Assembly (NCBI GenBank): GCA_024276425.1
Contig: JAJRXF010000094.1
Coordinates: forward strand, 67,152-111,440
Direction of reading: 5' to 3'
Length of the DNA: 44,289 nucleotides
DNA from: Actinomycetes bacterium
GTDB lineage: Bacteria; Actinomycetota; Acidimicrobiia; Acidimicrobiales; SZUA-35
Shown: positions 16,747 through 24,930 of the stretch, in pieces
How the letters are laid out: the number at the start of each line of letters is the position of its first letter
Position numbering within the stretch: position 1 is the stretch's first letter
Position numbers and translations under genes: made by a program
Notes under the pieces: generated by a model
Databases searched by the model: none
Seen by the model: only the letters and a program-made list of their open reading frames with translations
Told to the model about the DNA's origin: nothing

Positions 16747-17885
16747 ATGACGGCAACTGACTACGAGATGCTCGGTCGCAACGACCCGAACGACATCGAT
16801 CAAATCTTGTTAATGACCAACACCGAGGTCGATGAGACAATTTCGGTCGTCAAGAATGAGGCTGACACCGTCTTCACCTGGGACTACGAAAAGGCTACTC
16901 GCCCCCGGCTCAACAAACTGTACGAAAGGCCAAACACTCCATGTGGGATGGGGAAAGGGACCTCGATTGGGCAACGGATGTCGACCTCGACAAGGTTGTG
17001 GCCGACATCGCGGTGCTCAGCGAGGTACAGAACGGTCCGATCACTCGCCTGGCAGAAGAGCCCGGCAGTCCATTCCAAAACTGGGGTGAGAAGGAATGGC
17101 AACAACTCGACAAGGAATCACTGAACTGGCAACTCAGCCAGTTCATGCATGGCGAGCAGGGAGCGCTCGTTGCCACGGCCAAGATCGTTGAGACGGTGCC
17201 CTGGATCGACGCAAAGTATTATGCATCGACCCAGGTCATGGACGAGGCCCGCCATGTCGAAGTTTTTGCCAAGTACCTCGATACCAAACTCGAGGGCAAT
17301 TACCCGATAAACGTGCATCTCAAGCATCTGCTGGATGACATCATCAACAACAGCCAATGGGATATGACCTATCTCGGCATGCAGATCATGGTTGAGGGGC
17401 TGGCACTGGCCGCTTTTGGCTACCTCCACATGATGACCTCAGAGCCGCTACTCAAACAGCTACTCCGCTACGTCATGAGCGACGAAGCCCGCCATGTCGC
17501 CTTTGGAGTGCTCACGCTGGAGGAGCACTATCAGCATCTCTCGCTGGCCGAGATTCAGGAGCGCCAGGAGTTCGCCTTTGAGGCGGCGGTTCGCATGCGT
17601 GATCGGTTCCTCCAACAAGAAGTCTGGCACCGGATGGGAGTTACCGACATCCGTCCAATCGTTGAGGCTCGACTAGGTGCGAGTGAGGAGGAGAAGCAAT
17701 TCCAGCGCATGCTCTTCTCTAAGATCGTTCCCAACTGCCGAAAGCTCGGCCTCCTGGATGCGGGTGAAGGCTGGCTTCGCACCAAATTCGAGGAAATCGA
17801 CGTTATTCAGTTTGAGCATATGGAGAGCACCGACACCGAGTTCGCTGATTTCGCCCTCGGAAGCGACGACGAGACCTCCGTCTAG
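16747..17885 (+). pseudogene. Ferritin-like diiron protein, interrupted by a -1 frameshift
   Basis: The N-terminal part is read from ATG 16747 (GAGG 7 nt upstream) to about 16926. The rest continues in the next frame to 17885. Joined, they give about 378 residues of a ferritin-like diiron protein of the kind common in actinobacteria. Iron ligands look intact: Glu in MHGEQGAL, Glu and His in DEARHVEVF, Glu in MVEGLAL, and Glu and His in DEARHVAFG. The break lies in GAAAGG at 16924-16929: one more A would restore LNKLYEKAKHSMWDGERDLDW-like continuity. It is either a real one-base deletion in an A run or a base-calling error. The reaction is unknown; an oxidase or oxygenase role is likely. Confidence 0.8.
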
Positions 17886-17899
17886 CCGGGCCCCATCAC

Positions 17900-19201
17900 C
17901 TATGGATTGGCCACCTGGCTGGATTGGGTCTGCTCATAAACGTGAATAACCCCCGAGTAGGTGGCAACCCAAACCTCCCGAGACTCCGGATCAAACGTGA
18001 CCCCAATTGGCTTGTCCGCAGTCTTGAGCGTCTGCAAGATCTCGAAATCTGACGATCGAACACTGGTCATGGTGTTGGACTCATAGTTGACTACGTACAG
18101 TGTTCGTCCATCGTCGGCAATGGCCATCGTGCGCGGTGCGGCCCCCGTTCGCACCGTGGCGATCACCTCACCGGAGGCCAGGTCAATTTTGACGACCGCA
18201 CCTGCTCCATTCAGGGTGGCATAGAGGGTTCGGTCATCGGGGCTGAGAACAAGGTGCCTGGGTGCCGGGCCCACTCCCCTAATCCAGGTGGTCTGGAAGT
18301 CTCCCAGGTTGACCACGGCAATATCGCTACCTCCCATCACCGTGGCGTAGGCCGTTTGCGAATCGGAGGAGACAACGATGCCACGAGGGTGGCGACCCAG
18401 AGGAACAGAGCCGACTAGGTCTCCGGAGGCCAGATCAACAACTGACATGTCGAACGAACACCAGTTGGTTACCAACAAATACTTGTTGTCTGGCGTGACC
18501 ACCAAAAACTTCGGGACGGACCCAACCTCATAGACCTCATCTATTGGGGAGTTCGATGACCCGATAAGCTTGGTATCAATCCGGTAGACGAAACTGTTTT
18601 GTCCCTCTCCTCGTCCGCAGTCATCACCGGCGGTAGAGCCAAAGCCCGGTCCGTACATGCGATAGTTGGACACATAGCCGTAGCGACCATCCGGGCCAAA
18701 GGCCGCCTCCACCGGTGCTCCCCGGTATTCGCCTGGTTCGACATCGATTCCAAAGAGCGATAAGTCGACCGTGTCGGGGATAGTGGCCACCAGGTTCTGA
18801 TCTCGGTCAAAAACGGAGATCGTGTGGCGGTACATCATGTTCTGAGCAAAGAAGAGTCCCTGGCCCGAGGCGACCACCGACTTGGATGCCAGGTCTCCCG
18901 TTAGGTCGCCTATTCGGCTCAGAACGAGTTCGTCCGATGACACCACGGTGGTCGAGGTCGGGGCGAGGGTGGTCGAGGTCGGGGCGAGGGTGGTCGAGGT
19001 CGGGGCGAGGGTGGTCGAGGTCGGGGCGAGGGTGGTCGAGGTCGGGGCGAGGGTGGTCGAGGTGGCCAATTCGACTCTGGCCTCGCCGCCAGTACAACCG
19101 GCGAAAGCCAGAGCCAGGCCGGCAGCGAGCCCCGAGACCCCAGGAGTGATCCGCCCCTGACCACCTCGCCCAATTCGCTCCATCCACACTCGAACCAGCA
19201 T
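17900..19201 (-). CDS. Lipoprotein with a YVTN-type beta-propeller
   Basis: Exported lipid-anchored protein. Basic residues, then a hydrophobic stretch, end in a lipobox LAFAGC, where the Cys would be acylated. A Thr/Pro-rich spacer of five TSTTLAP heptapeptides follows. The remaining 340 residues are propeller blades of the type YLLVTNWCSFDMSVVDLASG and TLYVVNYESNTMTSV, typical of 40-residue YVTN repeats. The spacer probably lifts the propeller from the membrane, and the ligand is unknown. The frame is open to 19231, but the ATG at 19201, two bases after the stop of the upstream hydrolase gene, gives a good signal peptide. An ATG at 19183 is also possible. Confidence 0.82.
   Translation of the reverse strand: MLVRVWMERIGRGGQGRITPGVSGLAAGLALAFAGCTGGEARVELATSTTLAPTSTTLAPTSTTLAPTSTTLAPTSTTLAPTSTTVVSSDELVLSRIGDLTGDLASKSVVASGQGLFFAQNMMYRHTISVFDRDQNLVATIPDTVDLSLFGIDVEPGEYRGAPVEAAFGPDGRYGYVSNYRMYGPGFGSTAGDDCGRGEGQNSFVYRIDTKLIGSSNSPIDEVYEVGSVPKFLVVTPDNKYLLVTNWCSFDMSVVDLASGDLVGSVPLGRHPRGIVVSSDSQTAYATVMGGSDIAVVNLGDFQTTWIRGVGPAPRHLVLSPDDRTLYATLNGAGAVVKIDLASGEVIATVRTGAAPRTMAIADDGRTLYVVNYESNTMTSVRSSDFEILQTLKTADKPIGVTFDPESREVWVATYSGVIHVYEQTQSSQVANP
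18947..19067. repeat. In-frame 21-bp tandem repeat, five copies plus a partial one
   Basis: Five identical 21-bp units (18947-18967, 18968-18988, 18989-19009, 19010-19030, 19031-19051) and part of a sixth encode TSTTLAP on the minus strand. They form the spacer behind the lipobox of the propeller lipoprotein. Perfect DNA identity points to recent expansion. Confidence 0.95.
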
Positions 19202-19203
19202 GC

Positions 19204-20043
19204 TTAACTGCGTCGACATCGTTCTAGCCACCCCAGTAGAATGGCAACAGCACGCGGGTCATGGCGTAGTTGGTGACCCGCTCCGCCAACCAGTCTCAAG
19301 TCGGTTGAGCTATGAGCGTCGGCAATGGCTCGAGCGTCGAGTTGGGGTACGACCTCATCTACCACACCATGCAAGACCAACAAAGGTCTTGGCTCAAACG
19401 CCTGGGCCGCCACTGTTGGTCTGGCTGCTCGCAGCTCAGCCTTCCAGCCAAGTAGATCGGTGGGAAAGTCCTCACTCTTGATTGCGCCGACATCCTTGGC
19501 GTGGCGCAACAGCCGATCTGGTTGCTGAGCCCAATCGTTAAAGTCGGCTGGCGAACCAAGCATGGCGACGCCGGCAACGGCATCGTCTGTTACGGCACCA
19601 ATTAGACCAACGGACCCGCCAGTCCCGGTTCCACAAACCCAGATTCGGTCGACCCGTTCCAACGATCGCATGTACATCAGCCCGGCCTGAACATCCTCGA
19701 CCCACCCATTGAGGCTGAAATCTCCCGTTGAAGTACCACAACCGCGAAACCGGATAGCCAGTGCGATCCAGCCCATCTCCGTTGACAACCGATTAGCGAA
19801 ACCCACCATGTCCAGGCCAATGTGAGCGGCGTCGATGGCCCCTGAAGGGAATCCATGCAGGAACAACACCGCAGGCGCCTTTTGGCGGCCGGGAGGCTGC
19901 GCGAGGTGGGCCTCCAGTTCGACCCCACCACTCGAAGGAATTCGAACGGATTCAGACAGAGCCAGGTCCCGAATACAATCGGTAGCCCCGGTTTTTGGCT
20001 TCAACCAATGTGTCTGGTCCGAAACTGAGGTAGGTGCCCGCAC
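19204..20043 (-). CDS. Alpha/beta hydrolase with Thr at the nucleophile position
   Basis: Alpha/beta-hydrolase fold: LFLHGFPSG oxyanion region, a nucleophile elbow, an acidic residue in HGVVDEVVPQLDA and the His in GAGHQLRHDP. The elbow reads VCGTGTGG, where GxSxG is normal, so Ser is replaced by Thr. It may be weak, inactive or use Thr. Substrate unknown. The frame opens at 20043, but the first 25-30 residues overlap the 67-residue gene in another frame. The homologous part begins at SESVRIPSSGGVELEAHL. Real starts could be TTG 20004, or CTG 19959 overlapping the TGA of the upstream gene. Confidence 0.78.
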   Translation of the reverse strand: MRAPTSVSDQTHWLKPKTGATDCIRDLALSESVRIPSSGGVELEAHLAQPPGRQKAPAVLFLHGFPSGAIDAAHIGLDMVGFANRLSTEMGWIALAIRFRGCGTSTGDFSLNGWVEDVQAGLMYMRSLERVDRIWVCGTGTGGSVGLIGAVTDDAVAGVAMLGSPADFNDWAQQPDRLLRHAKDVGAIKSEDFPTDLLGWKAELRAARPTVAAQAFEPRPLLVLHGVVDEVVPQLDARAIADAHSSTDLRLVGGAGHQLRHDPRAVAILLGWLERCRRS

Positions 20044-20155
20044 TCATGAGTTCATCAATGATGGATTCATTTGTCATGGCGTCCACGTCATAGACAATCA
20101 GGTTGCGCTTGTCTCCGACAAACTGAAAATGCTCAAACTTGGCTGGTCGCTTCAT
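19952..20155 (-). CDS. Small conserved-looking 67-residue protein
   Basis: MKRPAKFEHFQFVGDKRNLI continues to a Gly-rich end (YRLYSGPGSV). The balanced composition, the beta-strand/helix pattern (NLIVYDVD, then SIIDELMSAGTYLSFG) and the tight overlap with the next gene make it look like a real cytosolic protein. I cannot name its family. The start is ATG 20155; TTG 20161 is also in frame. Its stop overlaps the proposed CTG start region of the hydrolase, suggesting coupled translation. Confidence 0.6.
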   Translation of the reverse strand: MKRPAKFEHFQFVGDKRNLIVYDVDAMTNESIIDELMSAGTYLSFGPDTLVEAKNRGYRLYSGPGSV

Positions 20156-20486
20156 TGACAAGAAACTCTAGCTCTCACGCCTGATGCTTGGCGACTTGAT
20201 GGCTACTTGCCACCACTATTTAAGCAACAAATTCGTACGCGAAACAGGTTTTGGGGACAACCAACTTGGCCGTCCCCAAAGGGCCTGTGCCTGTCCAGTG
20301 GACAGACATGTACTTGTGGAACCCCGAAGGGCACTCTGTTCGCGGTCACAAACGTCCAAGACGTCCAACGACTAGCGGACAGCCACCTCCAAGATTCCAA
20401 AGTTTGGCTTATTCAACTTGGATCACCTCCTTCCTCTGACTCGGGAACGAGTATGACAGAGACATCGCCATCCGTCGCCCGAATTT
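20156..20486. other. Intergenic stretch with inverted repeats
   Basis: About 330 bp between two minus-strand genes with no convincing frame on either strand. It contains a strong stem-loop at 20245-20287, a short one at 20291-20305, and a small repeat acgtccaa around 20352-20368. It could be the leader of the 67-residue gene or a separate non-coding RNA. Confidence 0.5.
20245..20305. ncRNA. Candidate structured element (two adjacent stem-loops)
   Basis: TTTGGGGAC (20250-20258) and GTCCCCAAA (20272-20280) are perfect 9-bp complements around a 13-nt loop. They are flanked by CAGG (20245-20248) and CCTG (20284-20287), which extend the stem across an internal loop. Three bases later CTGTCC-AGT-GGACAG (20291-20305) forms a second stem-loop. 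No T-run follows on either strand, so a simple terminator is unlikely. Riboswitch, small RNA or protein-binding site are all possible; the strand is not known. Confidence 0.4.
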
Positions 20487-21017
20487 CTAGTTTTCGCCAC
20501 CAGTCAAATCGCCCTCTTGAGTTTCACCAGCGCCCAGTTTGGGCGGCTCATAGGGGGCATCCAACAAGGGCATTTCCTCAATATCGATCCGCACCTTGAC
20601 TGGATCGTCCAAATGAATGGCTCCCATGAACTGCAGATAGGCCGAATTGGCCTCGATCACCGCGGCGGCATGATCCCGCTCGACCTCTAGTCCCACAAGA
20701 TCGGCCCGCTCCATTACGTAGTCAACCGGATCGAATTCCTCAAAAACAATCGGGCCATCGCTGTCATTGTCTGGGGCCCAATGATAGGCCTGGATCCATT
20801 CGGTGTGCAGCCGAATTAGTCGACGAACATCCTCATAGCTCAGTACCGAAGAGACCTCGGTGGGAATGGCGTCGCCAACAAAATCGATGGCCTCATGGGC
20901 ATCGATGACGATTTGGTTCGGCATGTTGGCCGTCTTGTTGACCGCGGAACCAACAAAGACCAATCCGATGGCTACCACGGTCACAGCCGTAATCAGGATG
21001 AGGAAAAGAGGTACCAC
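20487..21017 (-). CDS. Membrane-anchored protein of unknown function
   Basis: 176 residues. One hydrophobic N-terminal segment (about 3-25, FLILITAVTVVAIGLVFVG) is followed by a mostly acidic soluble domain with a helical, Glu/Asp-rich pattern and a low-complexity C-terminal tail (residues 158-176). This predicts a protein fixed to the membrane by its N-terminus. I do not recognise the family. The start is GTG 21017, with no clear ribosome site. Confidence 0.62.
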   Translation of the reverse strand: MVPLFLILITAVTVVAIGLVFVGSAVNKTANMPNQIVIDAHEAIDFVGDAIPTEVSSVLSYEDVRRLIRLHTEWIQAYHWAPDNDSDGPIVFEEFDPVDYVMERADLVGLEVERDHAAAVIEANSAYLQFMGAIHLDDPVKVRIDIEEMPLLDAPYEPPKLGAGETQEGDLTGGEN

Positions 21018-21108
21018 GAAACAGACACTAGAGGGACCGACTGGCTTTAGCGGCGCGATCCCAAATCAAGCGGCGGAATCAAGGCCCGGCATCTCAACAC
21101 CCGGTGAC

Positions 21109-22212
21109 CTAGAGGCCAATACGTTGGGCCAATAGCTCCCGGTGGTAGGCCGGATCCCCGAACATCAACTCTGAACTCTTCGCCCGCTTGAAATAGAGGT
21201 GGGCTGGGTGCTCCCAGGTAAATCCGATGCCGCCATGGATCTGGATGTTTTCGGCCGACGCGTGAAAGTAGGCCTCGGAGCAATATGCCTTAGCCAGGCT
21301 GGCTACGGAGGGGAGTTCATCATTCAGTTCAGCGGCGCACCCAAGGCCGTAGTAGGCAGCCGACTTGGCCGACTCGACCTCAAGAAGCATGTCGGCACAC
21401 TTGTGTTTGATGGCCTGGAAGGAACCAATGGGGCGACCAAACTGCACCCGATCCTTGGCGTATTGAACGGCCATTTCCAACACGAACTGGGCTCCACCAA
21501 CCTGCTCGGCCGCAAGCGCAACGGCCCCAAGATCTAACACCGTGCTCAGCGTGTCCCAGCCTCCGCCATCGCTGCCGATCAGGGTTCCTTGTGCTCCGTC
21601 TAGTTCGATCTTGGCCTGCTTGCGGGTCTGGTCCATAGTGGCAAGGGCCGTTGTGGTGACGCCATCGGCGGAGCTGTCAACGGCATAGAGGCTAATCCCA
21701 GCGGCACTCTTGGCGGCTACGATCAGCAAGGAAGCCGTAGCCCCGTCGATCACAAAACTCTTGGTTCCGGTGATCTTGCCGTCCGCATCAACAGTCGCCT
21801 CAATGCCATCGGCATCCCAGCGGCCATTCTCTTCGGTGAACGCTAAGGCGGCAATGGTTTCGCCCGAAGCGATACCCGGAAGATAGTTCTTCTTCGCGTT
21901 GTCGTCCTCGGAATGCAAGATGGCCAGTGAAGCCAGGAGCCCGGATAAGAAGGGGGCGCAAAGCAAGCGTCGACCCATTTCTTCCAAGACGACGCCTAGC
22001 TCAACAAAGGTGAAGCCCTGCCCCCCATACTCCTCGGGAATGATCAGACTTTGCAGACCCATCTGTTCGGCCATCTGAGACCAGACGGCCTTGTCGTAGC
22101 CTTCGTCGGTCTCCATGAGCTCTCGAACTGCTGCCTCCGATGATTTCTCGTCCATGAAGGAACGAACGAATTCGCGGAGTTGTTCTTGTTCCTCAGTAAA
22201 AGCAAAGTTCAT
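21109..22212 (-). CDS. Acyl-CoA dehydrogenase family protein
   Basis: FAD enzyme that introduces the alpha-beta double bond in acyl-CoA. 367 residues with the N-terminal helical domain (MNFAFTEEQEQLREFVRSF), the IIPEEYGGQGFTFVE signature, the middle beta domain with ALAFTEENG, and the C-terminal RVQFGRPIGSFQAIKHKCAD and IQIHGGIGFTWEHPAHLYFKR. The last motif is that of the FadE group which in actinobacteria often forms mixed complexes in steroid or branched-chain degradation. Substrate is not determined here, and no partner subunit is adjacent. It is divergent from the toxin-antitoxin genes. Confidence 0.92.
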   Translation of the reverse strand: MNFAFTEEQEQLREFVRSFMDEKSSEAAVRELMETDEGYDKAVWSQMAEQMGLQSLIIPEEYGGQGFTFVELGVVLEEMGRRLLCAPFLSGLLASLAILHSEDDNAKKNYLPGIASGETIAALAFTEENGRWDADGIEATVDADGKITGTKSFVIDGATASLLIVAAKSAAGISLYAVDSSADGVTTTALATMDQTRKQAKIELDGAQGTLIGSDGGGWDTLSTVLDLGAVALAAEQVGGAQFVLEMAVQYAKDRVQFGRPIGSFQAIKHKCADMLLEVESAKSAAYYGLGCAAELNDELPSVASLAKAYCSEAYFHASAENIQIHGGIGFTWEHPAHLYFKRAKSSELMFGDPAYHRELLAQRIGL

Positions 22213-22256
22213 GTGGCAAAGCTACGGCCCCCTCTCGGCCCGAACCAAATCGAGAT

Positions 22257-22274
22257 GTGTACACTCGTGGACAC
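22257..22274. promoter_or_regulatory. Putative antitoxin operator (two TGTACA-like boxes)
   Basis: GTGTACAC (22257-22264) and GTGGACAC (22267-22274) are spaced one helical turn apart, about 30 bp before the antitoxin start. The core TGTACA is the known hexamer of YefM/Phd-type operators, so autorepression by the antitoxin is inferred. The boxes lie in the short gap shared with the divergent acyl-CoA dehydrogenase gene. Confidence 0.45.
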
Positions 22275-22303
22275 ATTGCTTGGGCGTCATCTATTGTCCG
22301 GGG

Positions 22304-22678
22304 ATGACAGCGAACAGCGACAGCCACCCAAACCCTAAAGACACAACCCCTTCCTTGAGTCGCTCAGTCACTGCCTCTGCTCACAAAGCTGCCTTTGCTC
22401 ACACAATCGGTGTGCGCCAGCTTCGAAGCACCGTGGCGGCCACGTTGCGGCGAGCAGCCGCGGGGGAACGCATTATCGTCACCGCCGATGGCCAACCAAT
22501 GGCCCAACTCGGGCCGCTGACCCCCAACCCTCGGGGGCTCACGCTCTGGGATCTAGCCTCCGCCGGTCTGATCGAACCACCAGCAAGACACGATCAACCG
22601 GACCCACCAACGCCCCTTCCGGTCCCCGCCGACGTAAAGGCCGATCGCCTGCTGGAGTCGGTCCGAGGTCGCCGATGA
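22304..22678 (+). CDS. Phd/YefM-type antitoxin
   Basis: 124-residue antitoxin partner of the PIN toxin downstream. The DNA-binding part is a Phd/YefM fold: TIGVRQLRSTVAATLRRAAA, then GERIIVTADGQPMAQLGPL. A Pro-rich, probably flexible C-terminal tail ending DRLLESVRGRR would wrap and neutralise the toxin. The N-terminal 35 residues before the fold look unstructured. The ATG at 22304 is chosen because the longer frame (to 22115) overlaps the divergent dehydrogenase gene. The stop overlaps the toxin start (ATGA), the usual arrangement for such modules. Confidence 0.85.
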   Translation: MTANSDSHPNPKDTTPSLSRSVTASAHKAAFAHTIGVRQLRSTVAATLRRAAAGERIIVTADGQPMAQLGPLTPNPRGLTLWDLASAGLIEPPARHDQPDPPTPLPVPADVKADRLLESVRGRR

Positions 22679-23094
22679 GCGACGCTACCTTCCTGGACAC
22701 ATCCGCCCTAATCCGACGTTACCTGGCTGACCGAAACCGGAAGCTCGTGGTCGATGTGATGAGTGAGCCCGGAGCCTGGGTGGCGAGCGCCCTGGCCAAA
22801 ACCGAGCTGCAGCTAGCACTTTTCGGGGCATCGCCAACCCCATCGGCGCAGAGAGCCTTGTGGGCCCGAGTTCGCGAGGATTGGGATGGCTTCTGGGAGA
22901 TACCCATTGATCGGCGGTGCCTGACTCGAGCAGCCGAGATTGGCGCCCGCTACGGGTTGGCCACAGTCGACTCCATCCATCTGGCGGCAGCCGACCGACT
23001 CCCCCGCCCGGTCCGATTCCTCACCTTTGACCGCCAACAAATCCCAGCCGCCGCCGATCTTGGGTTGCGTGTCCTAAGCCCCTTCGGCGACTGA
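22675..23094 (+). CDS. vapC: VapC-type PIN-domain toxin
   Basis: Predicted Mg-dependent RNase of the PIN family, in which VapC toxins cut tRNA or rRNA. 139 residues with the four acidic residues of the fold: Asp8 (FLDTSALI), Glu44 (KTELQLAL), Asp99 (TVDSIHLAAA) and Asp119 (LTFDRQQ). The length is normal. The start overlaps the antitoxin stop by four bases, so translation is coupled. The RNA target cannot be predicted from sequence. Confidence 0.88.
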   Translation: MSDATFLDTSALIRRYLADRNRKLVVDVMSEPGAWVASALAKTELQLALFGASPTPSAQRALWARVREDWDGFWEIPIDRRCLTRAAEIGARYGLATVDSIHLAAADRLPRPVRFLTFDRQQIPAAADLGLRVLSPFGD

Positions 23095-23163
23095 ACTCGC
23101 CCGAATAACCAGCTCAAAGGCCGGGGAAGTGCTTGACTATCCAGGAGGCAAGAAAGGCAGACA

Positions 23164-24444
23164 ATGACCGATCACAAGTGGGGCTTTCGCACCCGGGCTC
23201 TACATGCCGGTGGCCAACCCGACTCGGCTACCGGGGCCCGGGCAGTTCCCATCTACCAGTCAACAAGTTTTGTGTTCGAGGACACCGCGGATGCCGCCGA
23301 CCTTTTCGCACTGCAAAAGTACGGAACCATTTACAGCCGGATCTCCAACCCGACCAACGCGGCCCTCGAAGAGCGCATCGCCAGCCTCGAAGGAGCAATC
23401 GGCTCGGTGTCAACCTCAAGTGGCCAAGCCGCCGAATTCTTGACCCTCACCACCGTGGCCGGAGCCGGAGACCATCTCGTGGCAGCCGCCAGCATCTACG
23501 GAGGCAGTTACGCCCTGCTGTCCATCACACTCAAGCGTCTTGGAATCGAGACAACATTTGTCGACAATGCCAAGCCCGAAGCCTTCGACGCCGCCATCAG
23601 GCCCGAAACCAAGGCCCTCTACACCGAGATTATCGGCAATCCATCCGGGGCCGTTGCCGATGTGCAGGCCCTGGCCGACATCGCCCATAGCCACGGGCTT
23701 CCGTTGATCGTTGATGCCACCTTCGCCACCCCCTATCTATGCCGCCCCATGGAGTTTGGGGCCGACATCGTGTTGCATTCGGCCACGAAGTTTCTTGGCG
23801 GACACGGCACGACTATTGCCGGTGTGATTTCCGAATCCGGTCAGTTCGACTGGGCCAGCGGGCGGTTCCCTCACATGACCGAGCCGATCCCGGCCTACAA
23901 CGGCCTGCGCTGGGTTGGAAACTTCGGTGAATACGCCTTTTGTACCGCCCTTCGCTCCGAGCAACTCCGTGACGTCGGGGCGTCACTCTCACCCCACAGC
24001 GCCTTCCTCATCCTCCAAGGCATTGAAACCCTTCCGTTCCGCATGGATGCCCACGTTGCCAACGCCAATGCTGTAGCCCAGTGGCTGCAGGATGACCCAC
24101 GTGTCAGTTGGGTCGCCTACGCCGGTTTGAACAGTTCTCCCTACCAAGAACTGGCGACCAAGTATCTGCCGCTTGGGGCTGGAGCCATCTTCACCTTCGG
24201 AGTCAAGGGTGGCCGGCAAGCTGGCAAGGACTTCATCGAGAGACTGCAGCTAATCAGCCATCTGGCCAATGTTGGCGATGCCAAGACATTGGTCATTCAC
24301 CCGGCCTCAACCACCCACCAACAGATGGGTGACAGCCAACTGGCTGAAGCTGGGGTTGGTGCAGACACCATCCGGCTGTCGGTCGGGTTGGAGGACTTGG
24401 ACGACATTGTGTGGGACCTCGATCAAGCATTGGATGCATCATGA
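23164..24444 (+). CDS. metY: O-acetylhomoserine sulfhydrylase family PLP enzyme
   Basis: Cys/Met-metabolism PLP enzyme that makes homocysteine from O-acetylhomoserine and sulfide. 426 residues with the typical opening GFRTRALHAGGQPDSATGARA, YGTIYSRISNPTN, the PLP Lys209 in HSATKFLGGHG and the late motif TLVIHPASTTHQQ. The extended 426-residue length and the insert before the last motif point to MetY and not to a 390-residue cystathionine gamma-synthase. AAGGC lies close upstream of the ATG. The next gene overlaps by ATGA. I see no recognisable SAM riboswitch in the 70-bp gap upstream. Confidence 0.92.
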   Translation: MTDHKWGFRTRALHAGGQPDSATGARAVPIYQSTSFVFEDTADAADLFALQKYGTIYSRISNPTNAALEERIASLEGAIGSVSTSSGQAAEFLTLTTVAGAGDHLVAAASIYGGSYALLSITLKRLGIETTFVDNAKPEAFDAAIRPETKALYTEIIGNPSGAVADVQALADIAHSHGLPLIVDATFATPYLCRPMEFGADIVLHSATKFLGGHGTTIAGVISESGQFDWASGRFPHMTEPIPAYNGLRWVGNFGEYAFCTALRSEQLRDVGASLSPHSAFLILQGIETLPFRMDAHVANANAVAQWLQDDPRVSWVAYAGLNSSPYQELATKYLPLGAGAIFTFGVKGGRQAGKDFIERLQLISHLANVGDAKTLVIHPASTTHQQMGDSQLAEAGVGADTIRLSVGLEDLDDIVWDLDQALDAS

Positions 24445-24920
24445 CGAGCTGGGTTGAACCAACCGCGATCGAACGCAAGAGGCTCCTTGACCAGTCCCAA
24501 TCGATCGCTATTATCGGGGCGTCCGCCAATCCAGCACGGGCCTCGAATTTTGTGCTGACCTACCTTCGTTCATCGGTTTGCGACTTCATGCTGTACCCCA
24601 TCAACCCAGGCGAAACCGAGATTCAGGGTCTCAAGTGTTACCCAAGTCTGGATTCGCTTCCAGGGGTCCCCGATCTGGTTGACGTCTTTCGCAAACCGCA
24701 AGACTGTCCCCAAGTTGCCAGGGATGCAGTGGCGGTTGGAGCCAAGGTTCTGTGGCTCCAACTTGGGGTCTGGAGCGACGAGGCGGCCAATATCGCCCAC
24801 CAGGCTGGCCTTGATGTGGTGATGAACCGGTGCACTAAAATCGAACACGCCCGCTTTGCTGGCGGGCTTCATCTCGCCGGTTTTGACACCGGTGTGATTA
24901 ACAGCACACGATCCCGATAG
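24441..24920 (+). CDS. CoA-binding domain protein
   Basis: 159-residue single-domain protein of the YccU-like CoA-binding Rossmann family: SIAIIGASANPARASNFVLTY, YPINPGETEIQGLKCYPSL, VDVFRKPQDCP and VVMNRCTKIEHAR. The conserved Cys near the end (MNRCTKIE) is typical. Its ATG overlaps the metY stop, so it is co-translated with it. I recall this pairing in other bacteria, which suggests a role tied to sulfur or methionine metabolism. The actual ligand and function are not established. Confidence 0.88.
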   Translation: MTSWVEPTAIERKRLLDQSQSIAIIGASANPARASNFVLTYLRSSVCDFMLYPINPGETEIQGLKCYPSLDSLPGVPDLVDVFRKPQDCPQVARDAVAVGAKVLWLQLGVWSDEAANIAHQAGLDVVMNRCTKIEHARFAGGLHLAGFDTGVINSTRSR

Positions 24921-24930
24921 ACCCCGGTCA

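Noticed and set aside
18882-19160. Plus-strand frame with Val-Val-Glu-Val-Gly repeats
   Set aside because: It is the complement of the lipoprotein spacer repeat, which has a convincing signal peptide and propeller.
20207-20599. Plus-strand frame over the inverted-repeat region
   Set aside because: No family resemblance, overlaps the 3' end of the minus-strand gene and has no ribosome site.
23095-23163. SAM-type riboswitch before metY
   Set aside because: Only 69 bp are available and I find no matching stem pattern.
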